From positions 1 through 64,000 of the forward strand of contig JAFEBU010000049.1 in assembly GCA_018242505.1 (NCBI GenBank): a DNA stretch of 64,000 nt, given 5' to 3'. The notes under the pieces are model-generated. The model was not told where the DNA came from and made no database searches. It worked only from the letters and a program-made list of their open reading frames with translations. Below, piece after piece: positions 11,302 to 19,440 of this stretch. How positions within the stretch are numbered: position 1 is the stretch's first letter; each line of letters starts with the position of its first letter. Both the position numbers and the translations under genes were made by a program. Source of the DNA: Pseudomonadota bacterium (lineage in GTDB: Bacteria > Pseudomonadota > Alphaproteobacteria > Reyranellales > Reyranellaceae).

Positions 11302-11943
11302 TCAGGGTTTCCAGCGCAGGAAGTTGGCGATCAGCCGCAAGCCGGTCGCCTGGCTCTTCTCCGGGTGGAACTGGGTGCCGACGAGGTTGTCCCGCCCGAC
11401 GACGGCGGTGATCGGTCCGCCATAGTCGGTGACGGCGAGCAAGGTGTCGGACGTGCCCGCCTTGAGTTGGAAGGAATGCACGAAATAGGCATGGTCGTGC
11501 GCGCTCAGCCCTTCCAGCAGCGGATGGGGCTTGAGGTCAAGCAGCTCATTCCAGCCCATGTGCGGGATCTTGAGGTGGGCGGCGCCGGGCTCGATCCGCA
11601 CCACGTCGCCAGCGATCCAGTCGAGACCGGGATGCACGCCATATTCGACACCGCGCGTGGCCATCAACTGCATGCCGACGCAAATGCCGAGGAAGGGCTT
11701 GCCGCGCTCGATCACCTCGCGCTTGAGCGTGTCGACCATGTCGGGCACGCCATAGAGTCCGGTGCGGCAATCGGCGAAGGCGCCGACGCCCGGCAGCACG
11801 ATCCGGTCGGCCTCGGCCACCTCGCGCGGGCTTGACGTCACCAGCACACGGTCGTCGGCGCCCGATTCGCGTGCGGCGCGTTCGAAGGCCTTGGCGGCGG
11901 AGCGAAGATTGCCCGAGCCGTAATCGACGATGGCGACGGTCAT
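11302..11943 (-). CDS. hisH: Imidazole glycerol phosphate synthase, glutamine amidotransferase subunit
   Basis: A 213-residue class I glutaminase that channels ammonia to HisF, producing IGP and AICAR in histidine synthesis. It starts [13 protein letters not shown] and has the nucleophile-cysteine motif GICVGMQLM, the HSF segment and the catalytic GTQFHPEKS triad. It begins 11 bases after the hisB stop and is presumably co-transcribed with it. The usual alphaproteobacterial followers hisA and hisF are not next to it; the next gene downstream converges. Confidence 0.95.
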   Translation of the reverse strand: MTVAIVDYGSGNLRSAAKAFERAARESGADDRVLVTSSPREVAEADRIVLPGVGAFADCRTGLYGVPDMVDTLKREVIERGKPFLGICVGMQLMATRGVEYGVHPGLDWIAGDVVRIEPGAAHLKIPHMGWNELLDLKPHPLLEGLSAHDHAYFVHSFQLKAGTSDTLLAVTDYGGPITAVVGRDNLVGTQFHPEKSQATGLRLIANFLRWKP

Positions 11944-11954
11944 GGCGACGCTGC

Positions 11955-12629
11955 CTAGAGGACGCCCTTGGTGCTGGGTACCGCCGTCTGCTGCCGGGGA
12001 TCGGTCTCGACCGCGACGCGCAGCGCCCGCGCCAGCCCCTTGAAGCAGCTCTCGACGATGTGATGGTTGTTCTCGCCGTAGTGGTTCCAGACATGCAGCG
12101 TGAGCCCGCCGAGCTGGGCGAAGGCCTGGAACCATTCCTTGAACAGCTCGGTATCCATGGTGCCGAGCTTGGGCTTGGAGAAATTCACCTTCCAGATCAG
12201 ATACGGCCGGTTACTGGCGTCGAGCGCAACCTCGGTCAGTGTCTCGTCCATCGGGATCACCGCGCTGCCATAGCGGCGGATGCCGGCGCGGTTGCCCAGC
12301 GCCTCGGACAGGCACTCGCCGAGCACGATGCCGGAATCCTCGGTCGTGTGGTGGTAGTCGATGTGCAGGTCGCCTTCAGCGCGCAAGGTGATGTCGATCA
12401 GGCTGTGCCGCGAGAGTTGCTCCAGCATATGGTCGAGGAAGCCGATGCCTGTCTTGATGTCGTACTTGCCGGTGCCATCGAGGTTGATGGCGGCGGAGAT
12501 GCGCGTTTCCTTGGTCTGGCGCGTGACGGCGGCCCGCCGCCCGCCGGTTCCCGGCGTGGCAAGAGCGGCCGGCGCGACCGGCTTGGGAGGGGCTTTGGCG
12601 ACAGCCCGCTTTGCGCCCTGACGGGCCAT
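11955..12629 (-). CDS. hisB: Imidazoleglycerol-phosphate dehydratase
   Basis: This 224-residue protein dehydrates imidazole glycerol phosphate in histidine synthesis. The manganese-binding motifs [22 protein letters not shown] and [16 protein letters not shown] are intact. A basic, Ala/Pro-rich N-terminal extension of about 35 residues ([14 protein letters not shown] region) precedes the core; the family is normally about 195-200 residues, so a later start is conceivable, but no better internal start codon with a ribosome site is obvious. It lacks the phosphatase domain of enterobacterial HisB, which fits the separate hisN-like gene at 18644. Confidence 0.94.
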   Translation of the reverse strand: MARQGAKRAVAKAPPKPVAPAALATPGTGGRRAAVTRQTKETRISAAINLDGTGKYDIKTGIGFLDHMLEQLSRHSLIDITLRAEGDLHIDYHHTTEDSGIVLGECLSEALGNRAGIRRYGSAVIPMDETLTEVALDASNRPYLIWKVNFSKPKLGTMDTELFKEWFQAFAQLGGLTLHVWNHYGENNHHIVESCFKGLARALRVAVETDPRQQTAVPSTKGVL

Positions 12630-12656
12630 TGGACGTCCTCTCGATGGTGGCCACGT

Positions 12657-13640
12657 TCATACAGGAACGCGGGCGGCGCGGTCGAGCGCCAGCCGCGTCA
12701 GAACGACGCCCAAAAGCACGATCAGGCCGCCCAGGACGCGGGCCGGCGTCAGCGGATCGTTGAAAAAAGCGGCCGACAGGCCCACCCCGGCAACCGGGAT
12801 CAGATACATGTAGACCATGACCCGGCTCACCCCGAGCCGCTCCAGCCCCGCCGTCAGGCCGAGGAAGGCCACCCCCACCGGGAAGATGCCGGTGTAGAGC
12901 CAGTAGCTCCATTGGCGAGCGCTCAGCTCGCCGAACTCCCCGAGCGAGTCGAAGAGGAGCGAGATCGGCATCAGCACGGCAGCTCCCAGGAAAGTGGTCC
13001 AGGCCATCACCCGCAGTGTGCCGAGTCGCAGGCTGTAGGGCGCACAGCGGTCGACATAGAGCGCCCAGGCGAAGGCGGCTGCCATCCAGAGCAAGGCGCC
13101 ATCCAGGTTCGTCGCCGCGAGCGTCACGCTCGTCAGGCTGTTGTTCACGACAAGCACGACGCCGGCGAAGGCGATCGCGATGCCGGCCCATCCGAGCGCG
13201 GACAATCGGCGGCCGGCGAGCCGCGCCAGGATCGCAGAGAAGGCGGTGGTCGTGGTCATGACGATCGAGCCCAGGCTCGGCGCGCTGCGCACCATGGCGA
13301 GACCCCAGCAGGCCTGGAACATGCCGACGCCCAGGACCGACAGCAGAAGGATCGGCAGCCAGTCGCGTTGAGGCAGCCCCATCGGCTGGCGTCTCACCGC
13401 CATCACCGCCAGCAAAAACAGCCCGGCGATGATGTAGCGCGAGCCGCTGTAGAGCAGCGGGCTCATGGTTGTCAGAACGTCCTTGGCGAAGGGGTAGCTC
13501 GAGCCCATCAGGAGGGCGGTCACGAGCATGATGACATCGCCAGTAAATTTCCTCTTCCTCCCCTCGTCGATTGAGCGGGGGTGCCCCGAGTCGCGCGTGG
13601 TGACACGCGCCTGGGTGGAGGGGTTACGTGTGGTCGCCAT
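12657..13640 (-). CDS. EamA-family DMT transporter
   Basis: About 327 residues with ten predicted membrane helices arranged as two EamA repeats (starting VIMLVTALLMGSSYPFAKD and LLWMAAAFAWALYVD). Members export or import small metabolites, and the substrate is not predictable. The first 30 residues are hydrophilic (RKRKFTGD just before helix one), so the true start could be a little later. It lies directly upstream of hisB on the same strand, with a 27-base gap, and may be co-transcribed. Confidence 0.82.
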   Translation of the reverse strand: MATTRNPSTQARVTTRDSGHPRSIDEGRKRKFTGDVIMLVTALLMGSSYPFAKDVLTTMSPLLYSGSRYIIAGLFLLAVMAVRRQPMGLPQRDWLPILLLSVLGVGMFQACWGLAMVRSAPSLGSIVMTTTTAFSAILARLAGRRLSALGWAGIAIAFAGVVLVVNNSLTSVTLAATNLDGALLWMAAAFAWALYVDRCAPYSLRLGTLRVMAWTTFLGAAVLMPISLLFDSLGEFGELSARQWSYWLYTGIFPVGVAFLGLTAGLERLGVSRVMVYMYLIPVAGVGLSAAFFNDPLTPARVLGGLIVLLGVVLTRLALDRAARVPV

Positions 13641-13649
13641 CGGTCGGTT

Positions 13650-13694
13650 CCGACCCCTCCGGCCTGCGGCCGCCTCCCCACGGCATGGGGAGGT
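13650..13694. repeat. Intergenic hairpin element, copy A
   Basis: Between the acyl-CoA dehydrogenase and DMT genes lies CCTCCCC-ACGGCAT-GGGGAGG (13673-13693), a 7-bp stem and 7-base loop preceded by a GGCC-rich arm. A closely similar sequence with the same CATGGGrAGG core occurs at about 16788-16814. Such GC-rich palindromic units are typical of dispersed REP-like elements. It may also act as an intercistronic terminator. Confidence 0.55.
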
Positions 13695-13703
13695 GAAGAT
13701 TGG

Positions 13704-14969
13704 TCATTGCGCCGTCGAGGCTTTCTGCGCGCCCCAGAAGCCGAACAGGGCGCCGGCGACGCGGCGGATCTGGATCTCCTCCGAGCCTTCGGTGATGCGA
13801 TAGCGGCGATGATGGCGGTAGATGTGCTCGAACGGCGTGTGGCGCGAGTAGCCGATGCCGCCATGGACCTGGATCGCGCGGTCGGCCGCGTCGCAGACGA
13901 GCCGGTTGGCGCGGTAGTTGGACATCGCCACCCATTCGCTCACCTGCATATGGTGCTGGCGGTCGAGATGCCAGGCCGTTTTGCGCACTAGGCCGCGCGT
14001 CATTTCAGCCTCGGTATGCAGCTCGGCGAGCGGGAACTGGATCGCCTGGTTCGCCGCCAGCGGCTTGCCGAACACCTTGCGGTTCTTGGCGTAGGCCACC
14101 GACATGTCGATGCAATACTGCGCGGCGCCGAGGCTCGAGGCGGCCTGGCGGATGCGATTTTCATGGACGAAGGTCTGCGCCACGTCGAGGCCACGGCCTT
14201 CGTCGCCAAGCATGGTCGAGGCCGGCACTTTCACATTGGTGAGCGAGACTTCGGCGTGGTCCGACGGCATGTTGAAGGTCCACCACATATGCTCGACCTT
14301 GAAGCCCGGCGACGTGACCGGCACCAGGAAGGCCGAGATGCCGCGCGCCTCGCCCTCCTTCCCCGAGGTACGGGCGAAGACGAGATCGACGGTTGCGGTG
14401 TGCATGCCGGTGTTGAACCGTTTCATGCCGTTGATGATCCAATCGCCGCCCTGCTTGATCGCCGTCGTCTCCATGAAGGTCGCATCCGAGCCATGGTTGG
14501 GTTCGGTGAGGCCGAAAGCGATGCGTTCGCGACCGGCGAACATGCCTTCGAGGTAGCGCTCTTTCTGTTCCTTCGTGCCGAAGCGATGCAGCAGCAACGC
14601 CACCGGGAAGTTGCCGACGATCGAGCTCTCGTTCTGCAAATCATTGTGCAGGCCAAGACCCTTGTGCGCCAGATGCTCGCGGATGATCGCCATGGCGAGA
14701 TTGGAGCCGTCCTTGCCCCCCAGCTCCTCGGGCAGGCCGAAGCGCAGGTGACCCGCCTTGTCGGCACGACGGCGCATCTCGGCCAGGAGTTCCTCCCATT
14801 CCGGTCGCGGCTGGCCGTCATTGTCCCAGTCGGTGCGGGCATGCTCGCGGCGGTGATCGAAGAAGCGGATATTGTCGTTCTCGCGCTCGAGCGGCCGGAT
14901 CTCGCGCTCGATGAAGGCGTCAAGCTCGCGCAGATACGCCGCGATGTCAGCGGGAATGTCGAAATCCAT
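13704..14969 (-). CDS. Acyl-CoA dehydrogenase family protein
   Basis: A 421-residue FAD enzyme that oxidises an acyl-CoA at the alpha-beta bond and passes electrons to ETF. The N-terminal helical domain (residues 1-150) is followed by the middle FAD segment FGLTEPNHGSDATFMETTA and the C-terminal helices with QVHGGIGYSRHTPFEHIYRHHRRYRITEGSEEIQ, containing the family's base region. It resembles the ACAD group near ACAD10/11, but chain-length preference cannot be read. It is separated from the GFA gene upstream by 12 bases. Confidence 0.9.
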   Translation of the reverse strand: MDFDIPADIAAYLRELDAFIEREIRPLERENDNIRFFDHRREHARTDWDNDGQPRPEWEELLAEMRRRADKAGHLRFGLPEELGGKDGSNLAMAIIREHLAHKGLGLHNDLQNESSIVGNFPVALLLHRFGTKEQKERYLEGMFAGRERIAFGLTEPNHGSDATFMETTAIKQGGDWIINGMKRFNTGMHTATVDLVFARTSGKEGEARGISAFLVPVTSPGFKVEHMWWTFNMPSDHAEVSLTNVKVPASTMLGDEGRGLDVAQTFVHENRIRQAASSLGAAQYCIDMSVAYAKNRKVFGKPLAANQAIQFPLAELHTEAEMTRGLVRKTAWHLDRQHHMQVSEWVAMSNYRANRLVCDAADRAIQVHGGIGYSRHTPFEHIYRHHRRYRITEGSEEIQIRRVAGALFGFWGAQKASTAQ

Positions 14970-14981
14970 GATCTGCTCCCG

Positions 14982-15413
14982 TTACTGTCTGAAGTGCTGT
15001 TCGTATTGTTCGACCAGCGGCGAAAGATCCGACCAGGTGCGCCTTGAGCGGAGATAGACGTGGCGCATTTTGTAGCGATCGGCCCGTATCCACGTAGGGT
15101 CGTCGAAGGCGCCGGCAGGCAGGGTGCGGATGCCCGGGGCCGCTTCGAGGGTAAAGCCGAGATTGGAACCGCAACGCCGGCAGAACTCGACGTCGAGCCA
15201 GCGGTCGGACTCGTCGGAGACGTGGCGGTAGCGCCCGATCTCGCCGCCGGTTAGCACCACTTGGCGATCCTCGAAAACGACTTCCGTGCCGAAGGCTGTG
15301 CCGGTGCGACGCTGGCACCAGGTGCAATGACAGATCGTCACGCGGGAAGGCTCGCCGGTTACCTTGAAACGTGCCGCGCCGCAGACGCATCCGCCTTCGT
15401 GTTCCATTGCCAT
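14982..15413 (-). CDS. GFA/CENP-V-fold zinc protein
   Basis: A 143-residue protein of the glutathione-dependent formaldehyde-activating-like family. It has the zinc-cysteine pattern GGCVCGA, CHCTWCQRR and CRRCGSN typical of the fold. Most family members have no proven activity, so no reaction is assigned. The start is either Met at 15413 or Met at 15407; neither has a strong ribosome site, consistent with translational coupling to the sensor kinase whose stop lies 9 bases upstream. Confidence 0.85.
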   Translation of the reverse strand: MAMEHEGGCVCGAARFKVTGEPSRVTICHCTWCQRRTGTAFGTEVVFEDRQVVLTGGEIGRYRHVSDESDRWLDVEFCRRCGSNLGFTLEAAPGIRTLPAGAFDDPTWIRADRYKMRHVYLRSRRTWSDLSPLVEQYEQHFRQ

Positions 15414-15422
15414 GGAGCGAGG

Positions 15423-16676
15423 TTACGCCGCAGGCAGGTCGACGCGAAAGCGGCTGCCGCTGCCGTCTGCCGCCAAGCAAACCGCCTCGCCGCCATGGCG
15501 GCGCGCGATTTCGCGCACGAGGGCGAGGCCGAGTCCGCTGCCTCGGCCGCTCTCGCGCGTCGCGGCCAGACGATAGAACGGCTCGAAGATGCGCTCACGC
15601 TCGTTGGGCGGCACGCCGGGCCCATGGTCTCGCACCTCGAGCACGGCACGTCCCGCCGCCGGAGCGACGGTGACGTCGATCGGGCCGTCGCCGGCATAGC
15701 GCCGGGCATTCTCCAAAAGATTGCGCACGAGCCGGCGCAGCAGCAGGCGATCGCCCTCCACGGTGACCGGCGTACCTTCTGCCTCGATGTCGTAGTGGGC
15801 CGCTTCCTCGGCGGCGAGCGCCAGGAGGTCGACTGGCTCGCGTTTGTCGAGGCTGGACACGGCTTCGAGACGGCTGGTGAGCAGGATCTGGTCGATCAGC
15901 CCGTCGAGCTCGGCGATATCACGCTTGAGGGACGCGCGCGTCCTGGGATCGGCCTGCTCGCCCAGCAGTGAGGCGGCAACGCCGATCCGCGCCAGCGGCG
16001 TGCGCAGCTCGTGGCTGCAGTTGGCGAGCAGCAGCCGGTGTGCCGCGACCAGCCCCTCGATACGTTCGGCCGAGCGGTTGAAGCTCTCTGCGAGGGCCGC
16101 GATCTCGTCACGGCCCTCGACCTTCACGCGCGCGCCAAGATCGCCGGTCCCGAGCTTCTCGACCCCGGCCTTCAGCCGCTCGATGCGCCGGCCGAGGCCG
16201 CGGACGACGGGATAGGCGCCGACCGCGACAGCGACCGCAACCAGCGCCAGGAAGGCCGCGATCCAGAGGGTCGGGTTGGGGCGTTCGCGGACCTGGCGCG
16301 CAACCAGCCATCGTCCGTCGGGAAGCTGCAACGTGAAGCTCGGCCCCTCGCGGCCGCGCCGCCAGCCGGGACGGGCCTTGCGCACGTCGAAGCGCGGCGG
16401 CGGCCGACCTGCCGTGGCAATGATCACTCCATCCGGCCGATAGAGGGCAAGATCGAACCGCAGCTTGCGGTGCAGCGCGTCGAGCGCCTTCTGATCGTCG
16501 GACGGCGGCGCATCGGCATCGGGCAAGAGCGCGCCGGTCAGCTCGGCAGCGATATCGAGATATTGCGGCGTGCGCGCGTCTTCCTCCGCCAGGCGCCAAA
16601 GCAGCACCGCGGCACTCACGAACACGATGAGCGCCGCCACGACGGTGAGATAGAATTTGATGTAGAGCCGCTGCAT
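15423..16676 (-). CDS. Sensor histidine kinase, CpxA/EnvZ-like architecture
   Basis: 417 residues: membrane helix about 7-28, a short periplasmic sensor domain about 29-135, second helix about 136-157, HAMP to about 210, HisKA with phospho-acceptor His222 (CSHELRTPLARIG), and HATPase with NLLENARRY, DHGPGVP and GSGLGLALVREI. It pairs with the adjacent OmpR-type regulator. ATG 16676 is chosen because it follows GGGGAGG and starts directly at the first membrane segment; an upstream in-frame extension runs through a repeat. Gene order with a Spy-like protein recalls cpxP-cpxR-cpxA. Confidence 0.9.
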   Translation of the reverse strand: MQRLYIKFYLTVVAALIVFVSAAVLLWRLAEEDARTPQYLDIAAELTGALLPDADAPPSDDQKALDALHRKLRFDLALYRPDGVIIATAGRPPPRFDVRKARPGWRRGREGPSFTLQLPDGRWLVARQVRERPNPTLWIAAFLALVAVAVAVGAYPVVRGLGRRIERLKAGVEKLGTGDLGARVKVEGRDEIAALAESFNRSAERIEGLVAAHRLLLANCSHELRTPLARIGVAASLLGEQADPRTRASLKRDIAELDGLIDQILLTSRLEAVSSLDKREPVDLLALAAEEAAHYDIEAEGTPVTVEGDRLLLRRLVRNLLENARRYAGDGPIDVTVAPAAGRAVLEVRDHGPGVPPNERERIFEPFYRLAATRESGRGSGLGLALVREIARRHGGEAVCLAADGSGSRFRVDLPAA

Positions 16677-16685
16677 GTCAGTCGA

Positions 16686-16815
16686 TCCTCCCCGCGCGGA
16701 GCGGCGGGAGGTGGCCCGAAGGGCCCGAGGGAGTATGGACAATATACTCGTCCCGCGACCCTTGACCCCCCTGCCGGCCGCGCGGGTGCCTCTCCACGAC
16801 ATGGGAAGGCAAGAC
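16686..16815. repeat. Intergenic hairpin element, copy B, between regulator and kinase genes
   Basis: The 158-base space between the two-component genes is filled by GC-rich inverted repeats (CCTCCCCGC..GCGGGAGG near 16687-16711; GGCCCGAAGGGCCC near 16713-16726). Its far end, CCTCTCCACGACATGGGAAGG, resembles copy A at 13673-13693. The distance between a regulator and its kinase is normally a few bases, so this looks like an inserted mosaic repeat inside the operon. Confidence 0.55.
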
Positions 16816-16834
16816 GATGGATCCTCTCATGGCC

Positions 16835-17524
16835 TCACCGATCCTGGTCGCGGGCGAAGACGTAGCCCGCGCCGCGCAGGGTCAGGATGCGCCGCGGCTT
16901 CTTGGGGTCGTCCTCGATGGCGGCACGGATGCGCGAGATATGGACATCGACGGAGCGATCGAAAGCTTCGAGCTTCTCGCCTTTCATCAGGTCCATCAGG
17001 GCATCGCGCGTGAGCACGCGGCCGGCGCGCTCGGCGAGCGCCAGCAGGAGTGCGAACTGATAGGAGGTGAGGGTGCGCTCCTCGCCGTCCAGCCGGGCCA
17101 CGCGCGCGCCACGGTCGATCTCGAGCCGGCCGAAGCGCAGGATGTCGGCGGGTGTCGCGCTGCCCTTGCGGCGCAGGATGGCGCGCAGCCGCGCCTGCAG
17201 CTCGCGCGGCTCGAAGGGCTTGGCGAGATAGTCGTCGGCCCCGATCTCGAGGCCGACGACACGGTCCATCGGCTCGCCGCGTGCCGTCAGCATCAAGATC
17301 GGCACGTCGCTCGTGGCACGGAGTCGACGGCAGAGGTCGAGTCCGTCGGCGTCGGGCAGCATCAGGTCGAGGATGATCGCATCGAAGCTCTCGCGCTTAA
17401 GCCAGCCTTCGCCTTCGCGGGCGGTCCCAGCGAGCGTCAGACGAAAGCCCGCCCCGCCGAGATAGTCGGACACCATCCCGGCGAGGCGGTCATCGTCGTC
17501 GATCATCAGGATGCGCTCGGCCAT
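16835..17524 (-). CDS. OmpR/CpxR-family response regulator
   Basis: 229 residues with a receiver domain (acidic pocket IDDDDR, phospho-acceptor Asp53 in ILDLMLPD, Lys in LAKPFEP) and a C-terminal winged-helix domain (TSYQFALLLALAERAGRVLTRDAL, SVDVHISRIRAAIED, GAGYVFA). It is the partner of the histidine kinase downstream. Start at ATG 17524 (MAERILMIDDD) is favoured by homology. An in-frame ATG at 17560 would overlap the upstream Spy-like stop as ATGA and is a real alternative. Confidence 0.92.
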   Translation of the reverse strand: MAERILMIDDDDRLAGMVSDYLGGAGFRLTLAGTAREGEGWLKRESFDAIILDLMLPDADGLDLCRRLRATSDVPILMLTARGEPMDRVVGLEIGADDYLAKPFEPRELQARLRAILRRKGSATPADILRFGRLEIDRGARVARLDGEERTLTSYQFALLLALAERAGRVLTRDALMDLMKGEKLEAFDRSVDVHISRIRAAIEDDPKKPRRILTLRGAGYVFARDQDR

Positions 17525-17556
17525 ACGTCCAGTATCAGGCTGCGCTGCCCCCGATG

Positions 17557-18033
17557 TCATCCACGCTTGCCGTGGTGACGCTCGTGATCGTGGTTGTTCC
17601 AGTTCTTGAAGAAAGCCTGGCGCTGTTGCGGTGTCAGCACGTTGCCGGCATCGGTCAGGGCCTTGGTGAAGCGTTTGGAGCTTTCGTCGGCGATCTTCAT
17701 CTGCTCGGCACGGATCGCCTCGATCTTGTCCAGGTCGAGAGTCGGCGCCTGCAACGCCTCCTGCATCGCCTTGCGGTTCTCGAGGCGCTGGTCGCGCAGC
17801 GGTTTCGCGTCCTTGAAGCTCGACGACAGGATGTCGGCGATCTGCTTCTTCTGGTCGGCCGTGGCGTCGGTGCCATTCAGCGCCCGGTCGACGCGCTTCT
17901 CGATACGCTGCTGGAACCGGGCCGGATCGAAGGACCCGCCGTTCGGCTTGGCATAAGCGAAGCCGCCCGCCGTCATCGCGAGGCTGCCTGCCAAAAGGGC
18001 CGCCATCATCGTCTTCATGCTGAGATTCGTCAT
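17557..18033 (-). CDS. Spy/CpxP-family periplasmic protein
   Basis: 158 residues with a signal peptide (ends GGFAYAKPNGG) and a helical body ending in the family signature LTPQQRQAF, followed by a His-rich tail (NNHDHERHHGKRG) that might bind metal. In enterobacteria Spy is a periplasmic chaperone and CpxP a feedback inhibitor of CpxA. ATG 18033 is used because GGAG lies 7 bases upstream. As first gene of the regulator-kinase operon, behind a CpxR-type box, it is the natural feedback element of this system (inference). Confidence 0.82.
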   Translation of the reverse strand: MTNLSMKTMMAALLAGSLAMTAGGFAYAKPNGGSFDPARFQQRIEKRVDRALNGTDATADQKKQIADILSSSFKDAKPLRDQRLENRKAMQEALQAPTLDLDKIEAIRAEQMKIADESSKRFTKALTDAGNVLTPQQRQAFFKNWNNHDHERHHGKRG

Positions 18034-18112
18034 GGTCATCTCCATCTCGATCGGGTGCATTTCCCCGCGATCCGGATATGGAGCCGACCGGTTTCGCGCC
18101 CATCTCGCTTGT

Positions 18113-18127
18113 GTAAAGTTGTGTAAA
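18113..18127. promoter_or_regulatory. CpxR-type binding box (GTAAA-N5-GTAAA)
   Basis: Two tandem copies of TTGTGTAAAG (18109-18118 and 18119-18128) create exactly GTAAA-N5-GTAAA, the consensus for phosphorylated CpxR in enterobacteria. The box lies 80-94 bases upstream of the Spy-like gene that leads the regulator-kinase operon. It also abuts the ATG of the divergent acetyltransferase. Autoregulation by the encoded regulator is inferred; the consensus comes from gammaproteobacteria. Confidence 0.6.
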
Positions 18128-18128
18128 G

Positions 18129-18647
18129 ATGACCGTGCTGAAGACTGAACGACTCACGCTGCGCCCCCTGCACCCGGGTGACACCAGGGCCTACGCGGCC
18201 ATGCGTTACCATCCGGAGGTGGCCAAATGGCTGTCGCCGGCGCAGGGAGCGCCTCTGGAAGCCGCGCGCGCCGCCATTGAGCGCTATGCGCAGTCATGGC
18301 GGGATCGCGGCTATGGTCCGTGGGCAATCGTCCATGACGGACGGTTGATCGGCCATGCCGGTCTCAATTTCGTGCCGGAATTCGGCGAGACCGAAGTGCT
18401 CTGGTCCTTACATCCTGACGCGTGGGGCCATGGTTTCGCCACCGAGGCCGGTCGTGCCGCTCTCGATTTCGGCTTCCGGACGCTGGGGATTGCCCTGATC
18501 TTCGCCGTGACCAGGCCCGGCAATCGTGCCTCTCAGGAGGTGATGAAGCGGCTCGGCTTGGCCTATCGCATGAATGTCGTCTATCGCGATATCGACTCGG
18601 TCTGGTTCGATATCGACCGCCTGAACTGGCTGGAGCAGTCGCCCTAG
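18129..18647 (+). CDS. GNAT acetyltransferase, RimJ/RimL type
   Basis: 172 residues starting TERLTLRPLHPGD, with the acetyl-CoA-binding region (WGHGFATEAGRAALDFGF) and RPGNRASQEVMKRLGL, which are diagnostic for the RimJ/RimL-like branch that acetylates protein N-termini or small molecules. The target is unknown. The ATG directly abuts the CpxR-type repeat, so no separate ribosome site exists beyond TAAAG; the transcript may be leaderless or controlled by the box. Its stop overlaps the hisN-like stop on the other strand. Confidence 0.88.
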   Translation: MTVLKTERLTLRPLHPGDTRAYAAMRYHPEVAKWLSPAQGAPLEAARAAIERYAQSWRDRGYGPWAIVHDGRLIGHAGLNFVPEFGETEVLWSLHPDAWGHGFATEAGRAALDFGFRTLGIALIFAVTRPGNRASQEVMKRLGLAYRMNVVYRDIDSVWFDIDRLNWLEQSP

Positions 18648-19432
18648 GCTGACAGGAGAATCCGAGATGCCGCGCGGTGGACGACGGCGTCGCCGGCGGC
18701 GAGCACAGAGCCGTCGGACGCCATGTCGAGCGCCCGGCCGCGCCAGTCGGTGATCAGTCCGCCCGCACCCTGGATCACGGGCACGAGCGCCGCGAAGTCG
18801 TAGAGCTTGAGAGAATTCTCGACCACGAGGTCGACATGGCCTGACGCGAGCAGGCCATAGGCATAGCAATCGCCGCCCCAGCGGAAGAGCTTCACCTGTT
18901 TGGCAAGCTGGGCATGGCGTTTCTCGATCTCGCCGGAGAACATGATCGGCGCCGTCGAATACATGTAGGCGCGGTCGAGCGTAGCGCAGGCGCGCACCTG
19001 GATCGGCTTGCCGTTGAAGGTCGAAGGCTGGCCGGCCACGCCCAGCCAGCGCTCGCCCAGGATCGGCTGGTCAATCACGCCCAGCACCGGCTTGCCACGA
19101 TGCAGGAGGGCAATCAGCGTGCCGAAGATCGGCAGGCCGGTGATGAAGGCTTTGGTGCCGTCGATGGGATCGAGCACCCAGACATATTCGGCATCGGTGC
19201 GCTCGGCGCCGTGCTCCTCGCCGAACACGCCGTGATCGGGAACCGCCCGGGCGAGCACCGCGCGCATCGCTGCTTCGGCATCGCGGTCGGCGATCGTGAC
19301 CGGGGTGCTGTCGCTCTTGTCGTCGATGGCGACAGGCGTGCGGAAATGGCGTGCCACGATCGGGCGCGCAGCGTCGGCGAGACGATGGGCCAGAGCGACC
19401 AGCTCGGCAGGAACCGACCCGGTCACCGGCAC
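18644..19432 (-). CDS. hisN: Inositol-monophosphatase-family phosphatase, probably histidinol-phosphatase
   Basis: 262 residues with the lithium-sensitive phosphatase motifs GEEHG, DPIDGTKAFI and WGGDCYAYGLLASG, and the C-terminal YDFAALVPVIQGAGG. The substrate-loop form resembles HisN, which in actinobacteria and alphaproteobacteria dephosphorylates histidinol phosphate. This would supply the step missing from the monofunctional HisB here. The GTG start at 19432 is preceded by a perfect AGGAGG, 8 bases after the cytochrome c stop, so the two are probably co-transcribed. Confidence 0.82.
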   Translation of the reverse strand: MPVTGSVPAELVALAHRLADAARPIVARHFRTPVAIDDKSDSTPVTIADRDAEAAMRAVLARAVPDHGVFGEEHGAERTDAEYVWVLDPIDGTKAFITGLPIFGTLIALLHRGKPVLGVIDQPILGERWLGVAGQPSTFNGKPIQVRACATLDRAYMYSTAPIMFSGEIEKRHAQLAKQVKLFRWGGDCYAYGLLASGHVDLVVENSLKLYDFAALVPVIQGAGGLITDWRGRALDMASDGSVLAAGDAVVHRAASRILLSA

Positions 19433-19440
19433 CCGGCCTC

